This document shows, piece after piece, positions 63,329 to 64,000 of a DNA stretch of 64,000 bases. The notes under the pieces were generated by a model. That model ran no database searches. It was not told the origin of the DNA and saw nothing but the letters and a program-made list of their open reading frames with translations. This stretch comes from an uncultured Spirochaetaceae bacterium (GTDB taxonomy: Bacteria; Spirochaetota; Spirochaetia; Sphaerochaetales; Sphaerochaetaceae): assembly GCA_944389075.1 (NCBI GenBank), contig CALXLA010000020.1, forward strand, positions 78,941 through 142,940, given 5' to 3'. A program made the position numbers and the translations under genes. Position 1 is the first letter of the stretch; every line of letters begins with the position of its first letter.

Positions 63329-64000
63329 TCAGAAATTCGGTCCCCATCCGAATGAGAGACGCACAGTAAGGGCATCAACACCCTTGGTACCTACGACAGA
63401 ACCGAACTCCCTCCAGTAGTATGCTGCATCGATCTTGAATGCCCAGAGATCGACTGTGAGACCTGCTGAGAGATAGCCCTGCGAAAGTCCTCCGCGGATT
63501 ACGAGATGATCTTCAAGGAAACCAAGCTCAAGACCAAAATTCACATGCTTCATGAATGAGCGGAATGTAAATGATGTGTCGTCCTTGAATCCGATAAGAT
63601 CAACGAAATCAAGAGCAATTGTAGGATGTATCCACCAAAGCTCATCATATTCCCATGCAAGCCCCACATCGAGGGACATCGGTGTATAAACAGACTCTGT
63701 TCCGAACTGGAACATCTGCCCTACCCAGCTGGAAATCCCTTCTGACTGGTTCATATAATAGAAACCATTTATGTTCCTGAGTGCTGCTGTCAGGGAGAAG
63801 CCATATGGGAAGTTGCCCCTGATTGCGACATCAATAGGAACAGCCCAGCCATAATACATAGGAGTGCTATTCATAAGCTCATTGAAATTGAATCCGCCCT
63901 CGCCTACGAAGCTCGTCGCTCCAATCTGGTCTGAGATTGCGAGATAGCTGAAGCGTACAGAAAGACCAAGATCAAGCGAATATCCATGCTGGAATGAGAT
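63329..64000 (-). CDS. Outer-membrane beta-barrel protein, C-terminal part (runs off the window)
   Basis: 224 codons are visible, open to the right edge. Alternating strands such as GYSLDLGLSVRFSYLAIS, YGFSLTAALRNINGFYYM and AFKIDAAYYWREF, aromatic girdles and a final Phe (RLSFGWGPNF) mark an outer-membrane barrel. No family name is evident. It lies upstream of hppA, whose promoter overlaps its end. Confidence 0.7.
   Translation of the reverse strand: MSFQHGYSLDLGLSVRFSYLAISDQIGATSFVGEGGFNFNELMNSTPMYYGWAVPIDVAIRGNFPYGFSLTAALRNINGFYYMNQSEGISSWVGQMFQFGTESVYTPMSLDVGLAWEYDELWWIHPTIALDFVDLIGFKDDTSFTFRSFMKHVNFGLELGFLEDHLVIRGGLSQGYLSAGLTVDLWAFKIDAAYYWREFGSVVGTKGVDALTVRLSFGWGPNF

Overview
The window reads as a stretch of chromosome from a Gram-negative bacterium with about 46-48% GC, most likely a spirochaete (Sphaerochaeta/Treponema-like). 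This assignment is inference. It rests on the outer-membrane machinery (BamA and TamB homologues, several beta-barrel proteins), a PEGA/formylglycine-generating-enzyme-like membrane protein, a TAXI-type TRAP transporter, a proton-pumping pyrophosphatase and a spirochaete-style integrase remnant. Most of the window is packed housekeeping genes on the minus strand, often with 1-4 base overlaps. No CRISPR array, rRNA, tRNA or intact insertion sequence was seen.

Layout. 1-7.3 kb: the translation/transcription operon rimP-nusA-infB-rbfA-truB-ribF-rpsO-pnp (minus; pnp runs off the left edge), with its promoter and a leader hairpin at 7.25-7.33 kb. 7.3-19.7 kb: tamB, bamA, mutS, a secreted unknown, thpR and a cysteine-desulfidase-like gene (minus). 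19.7-24.3 kb: tmk (plus), then yebC-ruvC-ruvA-ruvB-queA (minus). 24.4-27 kb: lepB-hemW-unknown (minus). 27-31 kb: a PEGA/FGE-like protein and smpB (plus), a frameshifted zinc-ribbon membrane protein, a TetR regulator and the tmRNA gene ssrA (minus). 31-35.4 kb: miaB, a sirtuin, folD (minus) and a secreted beta-barrel/lipoprotein pair (plus). 35.5-46.9 kb: a long minus-strand run of metabolic and processing genes (adk, GH13 amylase, guaB, gap, pgk, tpiA, secG, a SurA-like chaperone, nusB, map, a phosphoribosyltransferase). 47-51.2 kb: TPR lipoprotein, rnhA, an Abi_2/HEPN gene with an overlapping small upstream ORF, PpiC, CYTH protein, membrane protein. 51.2-57.4 kb: argG, brnQ and a TAXI-TRAP transporter (plus) with ArgR-like boxes and a structured leader RNA. 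57.4-59.4 kb: cupin, HxlR regulator, secreted transglutaminase-like protein. 59.4-61 kb: an accessory scar with an AbrB/PIN toxin-antitoxin pair and a decayed tyrosine recombinase. 61-64 kb: hppA with a structured leader, and a partial outer-membrane protein.

Functional links. SmpB and tmRNA, the two partners of trans-translation, lie 1.2 kb apart. BamA, TamB, SurA-like, LepB, SecG and the barrel proteins together serve envelope export and assembly. gap-pgk-tpiA form the lower glycolytic block. argG, BrnQ and the TRAP system make an amino-acid module, and the same ArgR-like palindrome appears before argG and before the TRAP operon. The least explained parts are the small ORF fused by overlap to the Abi_2 gene, the argG leader RNA, the hppA leader, the tmRNA-tetR junction, and some unusual protein details (NusA zinc ribbon, RibF without its kinase motif, Tmk with an altered P-loop).
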